From positions 1-26,032 of IMG/VR virus record IMGVR_UViG_3300046817_001002: a stretch of DNA of 26,032 nt. One strand, given 5' to 3'. Each line of letters opens with the position of its first letter. Positions within the stretch are counted from its first letter, which is position 1. The stretch is from a virus. The translations under genes were made by a program, and so were the position numbers. Below, piece after piece: positions 1 through 8,932 of this stretch. The notes beneath the pieces were generated by a model, which saw only the letters and a list, made by a program, of their open reading frames with translations, did no database searches and had not been told where the DNA came from.

Positions 1-53
1 GCGGGCGCGGGCTCAATCGCGCGTGGATCGTTGGCTCGGAGGCAGTCCTGTGA
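1..53 (+). CDS. C-terminal end of an upstream phage gene (partial)
   Basis: Frame 3 is open from the window edge and ends in TGA at 51-53, giving about 16 residues ending WIVGSEAVL. The stop overlaps the GTG start of the tailspike gene as GTGA, the same coupling pattern used throughout this window. That overlap is the main reason to believe it is a real gene end. Too little is visible to assign a function. Confidence 0.45.
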   Translation, partial: GRGLNRAWIVGSEAVL

Positions 54-3000
54 ACGACGGCAATACCGGCTATCCCTGGTCGACCGGCGATGTGCTGCTG
101 GCGGCAGACCTCAATAGTGCGATCGCCAATGCTGGGGGCGGCGGAGGCGGCAGTGCCGGTGCGGGGTCCGGGGCCATTCGGCTGATGGACCATCTATTTG
201 GGGTGCAGCGTCCTGACGGGGTCGATTGCAGCGCTGCCATGGCAGCGTGCATAGCGGCAGCCGTGACTAACGCTGCCGCCGGATTGACCAGCGTGATCGT
301 GCTGCCAGCCGGCACGGTCGATCTCAGCAGCGCTGTTTTCTACGCGGGCGCGCAAGGCACGCAATATGCTTTCCTGGTTCCTGACAATACCAAGATCGTC
401 GGCCAGGGGATGGACCGGACGAATATCATCTGGAGCCAGAATAATTTTGCCAGCTACAACCTGTTTGGCTCGCTCAACTATGGCTCGCCGACACGCGGAC
501 AGAATATTGAGTTTGCCGATTTCACAGTGATCGGCGGCTGGACGCCGACGACCATGAATGTGGGCGGCGGCATCTCGTTTCTGATTTATGACGTGGATAA
601 TCTGCGGTTCAGTCGCGTCGGCAATCGCTTCATGCGGGCGCTGAATATCTGCCCACGCGGCTGTCGCAACGTCCTCATCGAGGGGTGCGACACCGCTTAT
701 GGGTGCGTCGGCGGCATCAATTTCAGCGGCTGCACCGAGGTGATCTGCGTCGGCAATACATTTCGCTTCCTCGGTGATGATGCAATTTCGGCGCATTCGA
801 ACAGCACCGACGATCCAGACTATGTGCGCAGCAGCATCGTGATCGCGAACAACCGTTTTTATAATTGCCTGGGCGTCAGCGCGGGCGGCGCGCGCAACAT
901 CACCATCACCGGCAATGTTTTTGAATTGTGCTCCACGCATGCGATCAACCTCTGGACCGGAACCGGGACTGAAGGACTGTCGGCGATGGAGTGCGTCACC
1001 GTCGTCGGCAACACGATCCGCAATATGTGGAACGAGGCGAATATCGCTAACTCCGTGCGCCCGACCGGCGGCAGCGTCGCTATCACCGTCACCGAGAATA
1101 CCGCGCGCAAGGGGCCGCTTGGCGCGATCCCCGGCGAGAACTGGCCGGCCTCGGCAGGAGGCCCGTCGCCAGGCGCGGTGATCTCGCGGCAAACCTATTT
1201 CCGCAGCAACACGGCTGACAGCCTGGTGGCGGTTGCCGGCACGCGCGGCATCACCATCGCCGACAACGTCATCGACTGCACATTGCCGCCAAGCGACGGC
1301 AGCGCCACGGCAATCGGCGGCACCGGCAGTCTGACCGGCGGCACCATCGATCGCACGAACAAAACGTATTCCAAATTCAGCGATTACGGCATTTCCGGCG
1401 ATCCGGTTGCGCAAAACAGGCTGTGGGTGCGCACCTTCAACGTCAGCATGCAGCAGCAATGCGGATGGCTTGACCCCAGTCTGCCGCCGCCGCCCGATCC
1501 CGGCACGCACTATGCGTTCCGGCCGAACGGTATTTCCCTTGGCGGGAATGGGCCTCTGCGCATGGTGGACGTGCGCGGCAACAACATCAATCATGTCGCC
1601 TCGGGCGTAAACATCACGGCGAACTGGTTCATCGGGTTGCGCATTACCGGCAACCGGATTTCCGATTGCGTGGCAAGTGATCCGGCTGCTGTAGTCGTCA
1701 ATCCGCCCGCGCCGCTGGGGCCATGCAGCGTCGAGATCGACAACAACGTCATCGACGTTGACCCGGATCATCTGTCGCCATCGCGCACCGGCAACGGCCA
1801 ATGGATACAGAACCCGGTTAACCACGCGATCCTGCTGCAGTCGGGCGGCACGCTGGTCACGGCCTGTATTCACGATAACACCGTGCGCAATGTCGGCAAT
1901 GTCCTGCAAAACAATACCGGTGCGCAGGTTCAGTCGTGGGGAAACTACCAGGAATATAACCCCGCAACGGGCGCGACGCTGAGTTTCAACAGCGGCATCC
2001 AGCACCCTGGTGGTAGCGGTTGGACCACCCGGCAGATCGATGCCGACCCGGCGTCGGCTACGTATGGGAAGATGCTCGGGCTTAGCGTTCTCGACAGCGC
2101 GGCCATGCCGGCTACCGGCTATTACAAGCTGGGCAGCGTCGTGCGCAATTCGCAGCCGGTGGTGGATGCCGACAACAACATTCTGGCCGGCTGGGTGAAG
2201 GTTGCGCAAAGCGGAACCGCTGGCGGTGTTTTCAGCCCGACTTACGCGCCTAACATAGGCCGCGATTTTGCCGCCCTGACGGAGCTGGGTGCAAGCAACG
2301 GGGTCGTGGCGGCGATCGAACTGGCCGCCGCCGGCTCGCTGCGTTTCGAGAACGACGGCACGGCGGGCTGGCCGGTGGCGACGCTGTCGGCACCACCGGC
2401 CGGGGGCACGGCTGGCACTCTGGCCATTGCCACGCAGGCGACGGTCAGCCCGGTGTTCCCGACCGGAACGGTCGATTTGTCCAGCACTTACACGTTCGGC
2501 AATGGCACGACTGTCGCGCTGATTGCCAATGGCGGCACCGGCCTCGTCGCTGGTCAGACGCTGACTGAATTGAGCGGCCATAGCCCGACCCCGCACAAGG
2601 TGGTGGTGAACACAGTCTCGGCGGGTGCGGCGACCAATCTTTCCTGGAGCGATGGCGGCGGCAGCACCGGTTACGGCTACACCTCATACCCGCCATCACC
2701 AGCGAATTTCACCGGAGGATTGAGGCTCTATCTGCCCCTGTTCACTGTGTTGGCCGGGTCGTCGATCTCGATCGTGAGCGGCGGCTACTACGCCTCCACG
2801 CGCCCCACCGTTTCGTTCGCGCCGGCTCCTTACCAGAACACCGCCAGCCCGACCGTGAAGATGGGGGCGTCATGGTATGCGGACGCGGCGGGCGCGCACG
2901 GGACTATCGCCGCCGACGCTGTCGCGATAACTCCGGCCCCTGGCGACAACGATACCTCGGTCGCCACCACCGCATTCGTGCAGCAAGCGGTTGCGACAGG

Positions 3001-3268
3001 GACGGCTGCGATCGTGAGCCAGACCATCGCCACCGTCACCGCCAACACCGTCAGTGTCCCGGCGGGCACCAACTACATTGTCGTCTCCGACAGCATCAAC
3101 CCGGTCAACACGCTCACGGTCGGCGGCGGCACGCTGGCGGACGGTTATGATCTCTGGATGTCGTTCCCGAACGGCGGCAACTTTGCGGGCGTGCCCGTTT
3201 CAGCGCACGGCAACCTGACGCTGAAGACGCTGGGTGGTGGCTGGTCGATCCTGGCGAAGTTCGGGTGA
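50..3268 (+). CDS. Tailspike protein with right-handed beta-helix (pectate-lyase-like), 1072 aa
   Basis: Probable virion tailspike that binds and may cleave host surface polysaccharide. After a short N-terminal region and a Gly-rich hinge (about residues 30-45) comes a typical beta-helix entry, FGVQRPDGVD...VIVLPAGTVDLS, where a pectate-lyase-type spike usually reads FGxxxDGxxD...xxLPxGxY. Many helix rungs follow, such as ITITGNVF, VTVVGNTI, ITIADNVI, LRITGNRIS and VEIDNNVIDV, spread over about residues 130-640. The C-terminal third is Gly/Thr/Ala-rich and holds the fibre motif DNDTSVATTAFV, common in phage tail fibres. GTG at 50 is chosen over an in-frame GTG at 23 because GGAGG (38-42) sits 7 nt upstream and the start overlaps the previous stop. 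No catalytic residues can be assigned by eye, so depolymerase activity is inference. Confidence 0.85.
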   Translation: MNDGNTGYPWSTGDVLLAADLNSAIANAGGGGGGSAGAGSGAIRLMDHLFGVQRPDGVDCSAAMAACIAAAVTNAAAGLTSVIVLPAGTVDLSSAVFYAGAQGTQYAFLVPDNTKIVGQGMDRTNIIWSQNNFASYNLFGSLNYGSPTRGQNIEFADFTVIGGWTPTTMNVGGGISFLIYDVDNLRFSRVGNRFMRALNICPRGCRNVLIEGCDTAYGCVGGINFSGCTEVICVGNTFRFLGDDAISAHSNSTDDPDYVRSSIVIANNRFYNCLGVSAGGARNITITGNVFELCSTHAINLWTGTGTEGLSAMECVTVVGNTIRNMWNEANIANSVRPTGGSVAITVTENTARKGPLGAIPGENWPASAGGPSPGAVISRQTYFRSNTADSLVAVAGTRGITIADNVIDCTLPPSDGSATAIGGTGSLTGGTIDRTNKTYSKFSDYGISGDPVAQNRLWVRTFNVSMQQQCGWLDPSLPPPPDPGTHYAFRPNGISLGGNGPLRMVDVRGNNINHVASGVNITANWFIGLRITGNRISDCVASDPAAVVVNPPAPLGPCSVEIDNNVIDVDPDHLSPSRTGNGQWIQNPVNHAILLQSGGTLVTACIHDNTVRNVGNVLQNNTGAQVQSWGNYQEYNPATGATLSFNSGIQHPGGSGWTTRQIDADPASATYGKMLGLSVLDSAAMPATGYYKLGSVVRNSQPVVDADNNILAGWVKVAQSGTAGGVFSPTYAPNIGRDFAALTELGASNGVVAAIELAAAGSLRFENDGTAGWPVATLSAPPAGGTAGTLAIATQATVSPVFPTGTVDLSSTYTFGNGTTVALIANGGTGLVAGQTLTELSGHSPTPHKVVVNTVSAGAATNLSWSDGGGSTGYGYTSYPPSPANFTGGLRLYLPLFTVLAGSSISIVSGGYYASTRPTVSFAPAPYQNTASPTVKMGASWYADAAGAHGTIAADAVAITPAPGDNDTSVATTAFVQQAVATGTAAIVSQTIATVTANTVSVPAGTNYIVVSDSINPVNTLTVGGGTLADGYDLWMSFPNGGNFAGVPVSAHGNLTLKTLGGGWSILAKFG

Positions 3269-3272
3269 CGCG

Positions 3273-5132
3273 ATGACCGCAATCAACCCCATCCCGAACC
3301 ACATCAGCGCCCTTGGAGGCGGCCCCGACACCGGGCAGAACGATCTGATACCTGCGCTGCACCTGTGGCGGTTAGCCACCCCCGGCATCAAGACGGTAGC
3401 CATCATCGGCGACAGCACCGCGGTCGATACGCTGGGTCCGTCTCTCTATGATCCGACGCAATGTATCTGGGGCGCGCTGAAAGCCGAGTTTCTGCGGCGC
3501 AACCCGAATGTAAGGTTCAACTTTGTCAATCGCGCCATCGCAGGCTCGAACTGGGGCAACCCGGTGCAGACGGGCACGGCGATGAACAATCCCAACATCC
3601 CCGCGTGGTTCACTGACTATAGCAAGGTCTGGCTTGATTATGTGCAGGCTGTTCTTCCCGATGTCCTGTGCTGGGTGCATGGAACCAACTACCCTGACGC
3701 AGGCCAGGCAGGCGGCAGCGGCGTCGCTGTGTTCATCAACCAATGTTTCACCTACATCAACAACTGGCCGAAAATCCCGCACATCATTTTGCTGACAAAT
3801 AAGGTCGCCAACCCCGGTGCGGGCAGCTCCTTTGTCCTCACCCAGGAAGCATACAAAGCGGTTTCGGCGTTTCAGCGCACGTTCGCCCGCTCCGGTGGAC
3901 GTGGCTACGCGGCATTTCCGCGCATCGGTCCCGTGGGCCTGATTGATCTGGGGCGTCAATACATGGCGCGGGCGCTGGGAAAAGACCTGGCGCATCAATA
4001 CATGTCGCGCGTTCCAGGTTCGATCGTGAACGGTCTCTCGCTCTCGGCAACTCCCGTCAACCTTGGCACCACGACCGATGGCGACCTGAGCATGACGCTG
4101 GTGTTTCCGGGCGGCGGCGGGACAGCGATGTATGCCGCCGGCATCTTCGGCATCACCGTCAACTGCACCAACTTCATCAGCAACCGTCTGCACTTCGTGA
4201 TCGGCAGCACCGGCAACTGGCTCACGAACTATCAGCTCGTGGGCAGTGACGCCGATCCTGTTCTTGCAGGGCAAAGCTACACGCCGCCAGCCGGCAACGT
4301 TACGCTGGCGATTATACTGAAGAACGACACCATCCGCGTCTCCATCAACGGCAATTATGTCATCGACACATCAGCGCCGCGCCTGATCGCGAACTGTGCG
4401 GTGTCGATTACGGCGACCGCACCCGTGGGCAACTCCTTTCCCTTCAACGTGACTGAGTTCCTGGAGGGCATAGGTGCGCCCGTGCTCCAGGCCCTCGACC
4501 CCTTGACTGCCTTCGGCGCCGACAACGGGCCGACGGCGGGCAACAACAGCGTGCATCTATCCAGCACCACAGTCGCGTTGATCGACTACCAGACGATTGC
4601 CACAACGAACCTGTCAGCCCCGCAGCCGACAGCGGCACAAACGAAGGAGGATGACAGCATGCAGATTTATGTGGACATTTCTTCGTCGCCCAACACCGCG
4701 AACGCGAACGAAGAAGCAATCAAAACCGCGCCGATCCTCGCAAACCAACTAAAAAATATTGGGGACGTGCTGGAAATTGAAGCCTGGGGCACGATGGCTG
4801 CGACTACCGACAGCAAAAGCATCCGGTTGCGCTACGGTGGACTGACTGGCCTTGACGGACAGACGGTCGTCCTGAACACCACTCTCTCGGCGGCTGGTAC
4901 GACATGGTATGCGAAGGGGACTGTCGCCAAGAGCGGAAACAACACGCAGTCGTTAAGCGGCTTCAGCAATATTGCAACGGTAAATTACAATACATTTTAC
5001 ACCACGTATGGACAAAACGACACCGTGCCTACGTATGTGGCAGTCTGCGCCAAGAACAACACAACACCCACTGCGGCTTCCATCACCTGCACCGGGCTTC
5101 GCGTCTCCTACATTCGAGCGCCGGGGACCTGA
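3273..5132 (+). CDS. Phage tail protein with SGNH/GDSL hydrolase domain, 619 aa
   Basis: Probable virion esterase or deacetylase acting on host surface glycan. The N-terminal domain has SGNH blocks: block I AIIGDSTAVD (Ser48), block II NRAIAGSNW (Gly91), block III HGTNYPD (Gly137/Asn139), and a DLAH at residues 238-241 that could be the Asp-His pair, though that assignment is tentative. A middle region (about 260-450) looks like a beta-sandwich carbohydrate-binding module. The last 160 residues form a separate beta-rich domain starting near MQIYVDISSSPNTANANEE, a type seen at the end of other phage structural proteins. ATG 3273 lies 4 nt after the tailspike stop, so the two are probably co-translated. 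An in-frame ATG at 3234 lies inside the tailspike gene and is less likely. Substrate is unknown. Confidence 0.78.
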   Translation: MTAINPIPNHISALGGGPDTGQNDLIPALHLWRLATPGIKTVAIIGDSTAVDTLGPSLYDPTQCIWGALKAEFLRRNPNVRFNFVNRAIAGSNWGNPVQTGTAMNNPNIPAWFTDYSKVWLDYVQAVLPDVLCWVHGTNYPDAGQAGGSGVAVFINQCFTYINNWPKIPHIILLTNKVANPGAGSSFVLTQEAYKAVSAFQRTFARSGGRGYAAFPRIGPVGLIDLGRQYMARALGKDLAHQYMSRVPGSIVNGLSLSATPVNLGTTTDGDLSMTLVFPGGGGTAMYAAGIFGITVNCTNFISNRLHFVIGSTGNWLTNYQLVGSDADPVLAGQSYTPPAGNVTLAIILKNDTIRVSINGNYVIDTSAPRLIANCAVSITATAPVGNSFPFNVTEFLEGIGAPVLQALDPLTAFGADNGPTAGNNSVHLSSTTVALIDYQTIATTNLSAPQPTAAQTKEDDSMQIYVDISSSPNTANANEEAIKTAPILANQLKNIGDVLEIEAWGTMAATTDSKSIRLRYGGLTGLDGQTVVLNTTLSAAGTTWYAKGTVAKSGNNTQSLSGFSNIATVNYNTFYTTYGQNDTVPTYVAVCAKNNTTPTAASITCTGLRVSYIRAPGT

Positions 5133-5149
5133 CCGCAGCGGTCTCTGGA

Positions 5150-5208
5150 GTGCTGAACCTGTGCCCTTGAACGCGCGACATGACAGTTTCCGGGGTGCTG
5201 AACCTGTG
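5150..5208 (+). repeat. Intergenic direct repeat, two 14-bp copies 45 bp apart
   Basis: The 14-mer GTGCTGAACCTGTG occurs at 5150-5163 and again at 5195-5208 in the 104-bp gap between the SGNH gene and the 121-aa gene. Flanking bases are also partly alike (ctggA / cggGG before, CCC / TCC after). It could be a small duplication scar or a binding site. This is the only sizeable gap in the left-arm late operon. Confidence 0.6.
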
Positions 5209-5236
5209 TCCGTAGTCCTGATCTGGAGACCAAGCA

Positions 5237-5602
5237 ATGACAGTTCAGCGTGACGTTGGTGGCAGCGCCGTGCAGGCCGCACGGCCTTATCTCTCGCAAA
5301 CCGTGGCGATCGGGGGGTCGAGCGCGCCGAGTGCCGCGTTCGCTGTCAACGCCGAGCAGCGGACCTACGCGGGGACTGGCGTAGCCATGCCGGCGAACCA
5401 GACGCAGCATGTCCGGCTGGTCGCCACATCGGATTGCTGGATATCGTTCGGCGCGGCCCCGACGGCGGTGGCAAGTGGAACATCCTCGATCTTCCTGCCC
5501 GCCGGGGTGCCGGAATATTTCTGGGTTTATCCCGGCGAGAAGGTGGCTGTAATTCAGAGCACGGCGGCCGGCTCGCTGAACATCGCGGAAATGGTCGCCT
5601 GA
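5237..5602 (+). CDS. Small phage structural protein, 121 aa
   Basis: Beta-rich small protein with no signal peptide or membrane segment. Features such as VRLVATSDCWISFG, SIFLPAGVPEYFWVYPGEKVAVI and a SLNIAEM ending resemble short phage head/tail accessory proteins in which a beta-barrel domain decorates the virion. I recognise the style but no named family. The start is clear: ATG 5237 with GGAG at 5225-5228. Its stop overlaps the next start as TGATG, so expression of the two is probably coupled. Confidence 0.75.
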   Translation: MTVQRDVGGSAVQAARPYLSQTVAIGGSSAPSAAFAVNAEQRTYAGTGVAMPANQTQHVRLVATSDCWISFGAAPTAVASGTSSIFLPAGVPEYFWVYPGEKVAVIQSTAAGSLNIAEMVA

Positions 5603-6633
5603 TGTTTTTCGGGGTGGGCGGGGTCGGCAGGCTTGGGGTCGCGAAGGCGGGCGGCAAGGCCGGTCCATCGTTAGACCTGAGTTTCATGGCGCCAGGTTCG
5701 TTGCCGTCTGCGGTGACGTTCACCCGTGCGTCCACCGCGACCTATTTCGATGTGGCGGGCGTGCTGCAAACGGCAACAACCAACACACCCCGCTGGGATT
5801 ACGATCCGGTGACGCATGTGCTGCGCGGGCTGCTCCTCGAAATAGCACGCACCAACCTGCTGTTGAACAGTGCGGCGCTCGGAACCCAGTCTGTCGCCGT
5901 AACCGCACAGCCATACGTGCTTTCATTCTATGGCACGGGCACGGTAACCTTGAGCGGCACATCTACGGCGGGGCCGTTGACGGGGACCGGTGCATTCCCG
6001 CAGCGGGTTTCGCTGGCATTCACGCCGACTGCCGGAACGCTGACGCTGACGATCACCGGATCAGTGCTGAATGCTCAACTGGAAGCCACGCCGGTGGCGT
6101 GGGGAAATGTCGCGTCAAGTTGGATATCCACGGCGGGAACGACCGTTGCCCGTTCGGCGGATCAATGCACAATCCAGCCAGCAAATATGGGCTGGTTCGT
6201 ACCTCCCGGTGGTTCCTGGGCGGTCGAATTAATCAATCTATCGCCGTCAGTCACGAGCACTCATCGGATCGTAGGGCGTCCCGACGTTTCCGGCAGTCCG
6301 GCGGCAATCACGTTGCTGCCCTCCGGGCCGCCGCTTGGTGTCGGGCAGTTTGACGGCGTTGGCAGTGTGATTGCGCCAGGTTCCTCAGTCGTCAACGCTA
6401 CGTCGAAAGCCGCGACAACGTGGGCAACGGGATCAGCGCAAGCGTGCATAAATGCGGGCACGGTTACGAATAGCGCCGCGTTGACCAGCGGTTATGCTGC
6501 GTATGCGACGCAGGGCGTGTTCTTTATGACCAGCGTCGCAAACTCAGCCGAGTCGGTGGACGGCTATCTGCGCCGGGTCCGCTACTGGCCGCGCGCATTG
6601 TCCGCTGCCGAGCTGCAGGCGGCGACGGCATGA
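5602..6633 (+). CDS. Phage spike/fibre protein (head-spike-fibre-like domain), 343 aa
   Basis: The N-terminal half has the signature FTRASTATYFD...VLQTA...TPRWDYDPVTH...RGLLLEIARTNLLLNS, typical of the phage head-spike or tail-fibre domain family. The C-terminal half has a lectin-like beta-sandwich pattern ending in DGYLRRVRYWPRALSAAELQAAT, as in concanavalin-like domains of phage fibres. ATG 5602 overlaps the preceding stop (TGATG). The reading frame extends upstream to 5434, but that part lies in the 121-aa gene and would be an unrelated readthrough. Its stop overlaps the gp10-like start as ATGA. Exact virion location is not determined by sequence; a surface-binding role is inferred. Confidence 0.75.
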   Translation: MFFGVGGVGRLGVAKAGGKAGPSLDLSFMAPGSLPSAVTFTRASTATYFDVAGVLQTATTNTPRWDYDPVTHVLRGLLLEIARTNLLLNSAALGTQSVAVTAQPYVLSFYGTGTVTLSGTSTAGPLTGTGAFPQRVSLAFTPTAGTLTLTITGSVLNAQLEATPVAWGNVASSWISTAGTTVARSADQCTIQPANMGWFVPPGGSWAVELINLSPSVTSTHRIVGRPDVSGSPAAITLLPSGPPLGVGQFDGVGSVIAPGSSVVNATSKAATTWATGSAQACINAGTVTNSAALTSGYAAYATQGVFFMTSVANSAESVDGYLRRVRYWPRALSAAELQAATA

Positions 6634-8111
6634 AAATACCCCTGACCGGCGGCGCGTATCAGGCGCGCAGCGTCATTGCGAGCGCGCAGCGCTGTTTGAA
6701 CCTTTTCATCGAGCCGCAGCCGCCGCAGGACGGTGAGCCGATGCCGGCCGCGCACTACCCGACGCCGGGGCTGCGCCTCTTCGCCTCGGTGACAGGGGGG
6801 CCAGTTCGCGCCCTGCGTCAGGCGAGCAACAGCAACATCTATTTTGTGGCCGGGCAGGGCGTATACCGTCTGCTCCAGCCTACACCCGCGCACCTCGGCG
6901 ACATCACACCGGGGTTGACCACACAAGTGAGCATGGCCGACAACGGGATCGACATGCTCATCGTCGACGGCAGCTCGGGTGGCTGGTCAATCCATCTCGC
7001 TGACGACACGTTTGCGGCGATCACCGACCCTAACTTCTTCGGCGCCGATCGCGTCGACTATATCGACACCTACTTCGTCCTCAACCGGCCCGGCACGCAG
7101 CAGATGTATTGGAGCGGTGCGCTGGCGCTCACATTCGACGCGCTGGACGTCGCCTCCAAGAGCGCCGCCGCCGACCTGCTGGTGACGCTGGTCGTGGCTA
7201 AGAAGGAGATCATCCTGGTGGGCGAACGCACCACCGAAATCTTCTACGACGCCGCCGTGATCGACCCCACGACCGGCTTCCTGCTCTCGCAATTTGCATC
7301 GGTGCAGGGCGTGTTCATCGACTATGGGACTGCGGCCAGATATTCGGTCGCCGGCAATGACAACAGCGCCTTCTTCCTGAGCCGCGATCGCACCGGCAAG
7401 GGCATCGTCCTGATGGTGGCGGGTTACACGGGCAAACGGATTTCGACCTTCGCGATCGAGGACGCGATCCGTAGATACCCGCGCATCGATGACGCGATCG
7501 GCTTCTGTTATCAAATCGGCGGGCACATTTTCTACGTGCTGACGTTCCCGGCGGCCGACCACACCTGGGTCTACGACCTGCTTACCGGGGAATGGCACGA
7601 ATGGGCCTGGGTCGACGGCAACGGTGTGGAACACGCGCACCGTGCAGTATGTGCCTACCCCTCTGCCGTCGGCCTGCTCGCGGGTGACCGGCAATATGGC
7701 AATATCTACACGCTCGACCCCGACGTGCACAACGACGCCGGCTGGCAAATCAAGCGCGAGCGCTCGTTCCCGCACTTGATCAGCGAGGCGCGGCGCATAT
7801 TCTACCGGGAATTTCTGGCGGATATGGAAACCGGCACCGGGCCGTCGATCGATGCGCGCGACAACCTCGTCGGGCTGTCGTGGTCCGACGACCGTGGAAA
7901 GCATTTCGGCAACCCCGTGCCGGTCTCCTTCGGCGGCCTGGGCAACAGCCAGACCAGTCTGCAGTGGCAGCGCCTCGGCATGGCGCGCGACCGGGTATTT
8001 AAGCTGACCTGGTCGATCGATGCGCCGTGCGCGCTGCAGGGGGCGTGGATCACATTTGACCTGGGGGACGATCCCAACCCCGCGCCGAAGCAGTCGAGGC
8101 AAACCGCATGA
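6630..8111 (+). CDS. P22 gp10-like tail accessory / packaged-DNA stabilization protein, 493 aa
   Basis: Resembles the P22 gp10 family of tail accessory factors, which close the portal after packaging and connect it to the tail needle and tailspikes. The N-terminus (GGAYQARSVIASAQRCLNLF, then YPTPGLRLF) is the typical opening of the family, where a list of source genes is followed by a beta-propeller-like body with repeats such as NIYFVAGQGVYRL, VDYIDTYFVLN and KKEIILVGERTTEIFYD. Length (493 aa) is close to P22 gp10 (472 aa). ATG 6630 overlaps the upstream stop (ATGA), and its own stop overlaps the next start (ATGA). Its presence is the main evidence that the virion has a short, P22-like tail. 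Confidence 0.82.
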   Translation: MKIPLTGGAYQARSVIASAQRCLNLFIEPQPPQDGEPMPAAHYPTPGLRLFASVTGGPVRALRQASNSNIYFVAGQGVYRLLQPTPAHLGDITPGLTTQVSMADNGIDMLIVDGSSGGWSIHLADDTFAAITDPNFFGADRVDYIDTYFVLNRPGTQQMYWSGALALTFDALDVASKSAAADLLVTLVVAKKEIILVGERTTEIFYDAAVIDPTTGFLLSQFASVQGVFIDYGTAARYSVAGNDNSAFFLSRDRTGKGIVLMVAGYTGKRISTFAIEDAIRRYPRIDDAIGFCYQIGGHIFYVLTFPAADHTWVYDLLTGEWHEWAWVDGNGVEHAHRAVCAYPSAVGLLAGDRQYGNIYTLDPDVHNDAGWQIKRERSFPHLISEARRIFYREFLADMETGTGPSIDARDNLVGLSWSDDRGKHFGNPVPVSFGGLGNSQTSLQWQRLGMARDRVFKLTWSIDAPCALQGAWITFDLGDDPNPAPKQSRQTA

Positions 8112-8932
8112 CCATTCCGTCTCTCGTTCTCAATCCTTTGCAGTTCTGCGATCAGAACGGAAAGCCATATGCCGGCGGCATGATTTACACGCGCATCATG
8201 GGCACCTACACACCAAAAATTACATGGAAGGACCCTTGGCAGAGCGCAGTGAACGAAAACCCTCTGACATTGGATGCGGCCGGACGTTGCGAGATCTGGG
8301 CCGATGGCGATTATCAAATCCAGCTCAATGACGCCGCTGGCAATATGATTTTCAATGTCCCGGCATCGACCATCATTTCGGCGGCGATGTATCCGGTGGT
8401 GAGTGCACCGACGCTTCCCGACGCCGTGGCGGCGCTGGGGGTCGGCGATTTGATTGCCGTAGAGACGTCGGCGCGGGTCGCTGCCGACAACACCGAAGCT
8501 ACCACCCGCCTGGAAGTGGATGCTGACCTGCATACACTTATCAACGCCGAGGTGACTGACCGGACCAACGCGGACAATACCGAAAAGAACGAGCGCGTAA
8601 CCGAAGACCTTACGCTGCAGGCGCAGATCGATGCGCTCTCTATGTCTGGCTCACCCGCAACGTACGCGCAAGCGGGCCGGTGGACGTTAAACTGGACCGG
8701 CGCATCCAATAGCGCTTTCGTTGGAATTGCATTTCCGGTTGCATTTCCCACCGCTTGCGACGCGGTAGTGGCGACGCCGGTCGATACCTCGTTTTTGAGC
8801 GTCCCGTCCGGCTTCCTTACATTGACTGCCGGCTCGCTGACGACGACGGGGGCGAACATCGAGGGAGTATTGGCCGCAGCGCCCACCGTTGCATGGTCGA
8901 CGGATTTTAACTGGGTCGCGGTTGGCCATTAG
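8108..8932 (+). CDS. Tail fibre / tail needle-like protein with conserved N-terminal adaptor, 274 aa
   Basis: The first 80 residues contain FCDQNGKPYAGGMIYTRIMGTYTPKITW...NPLTLDAAGRCEIWADGDYQIQLND. This matches the N-terminal adaptor of many podovirus fibres (pattern FLDxNGxPLxGGxxYxYxxGTxTP...NPVxLDAxGRxxIWLxG). A central stretch (about residues 115-180) is a coiled coil with ARVAADNTEATTRLEVDADL-type repeats, expected to trimerise. A Gly/Ser/Thr-rich beta tip ends in WSTDFNWVAVGH. It lies where P22 carries the gp26 needle, directly after the gp10-like gene, so a fibre or needle role is inferred. ATG 8108 overlaps the previous stop. Confidence 0.7.
   Translation: MTIPSLVLNPLQFCDQNGKPYAGGMIYTRIMGTYTPKITWKDPWQSAVNENPLTLDAAGRCEIWADGDYQIQLNDAAGNMIFNVPASTIISAAMYPVVSAPTLPDAVAALGVGDLIAVETSARVAADNTEATTRLEVDADLHTLINAEVTDRTNADNTEKNERVTEDLTLQAQIDALSMSGSPATYAQAGRWTLNWTGASNSAFVGIAFPVAFPTACDAVVATPVDTSFLSVPSGFLTLTAGSLTTTGANIEGVLAAAPTVAWSTDFNWVAVGH

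Noticed and set aside
194-2596. 800-codon open frame antisense to the tailspike gene
   Set aside because: It is a shadow caused by G/C-ending codons of the tailspike frame; it has arginine/alanine-rich composition, no domain and no sensible start signal.
3372-4274. 300-codon minus-strand frame opposite the SGNH gene
   Set aside because: Antisense shadow with no recognisable domain; the plus frame has SGNH blocks.
6987-8102. 371-codon minus-strand frame opposite the gp10-like gene
   Set aside because: Antisense shadow of a clearly coding frame that is coupled to neighbours on both sides.
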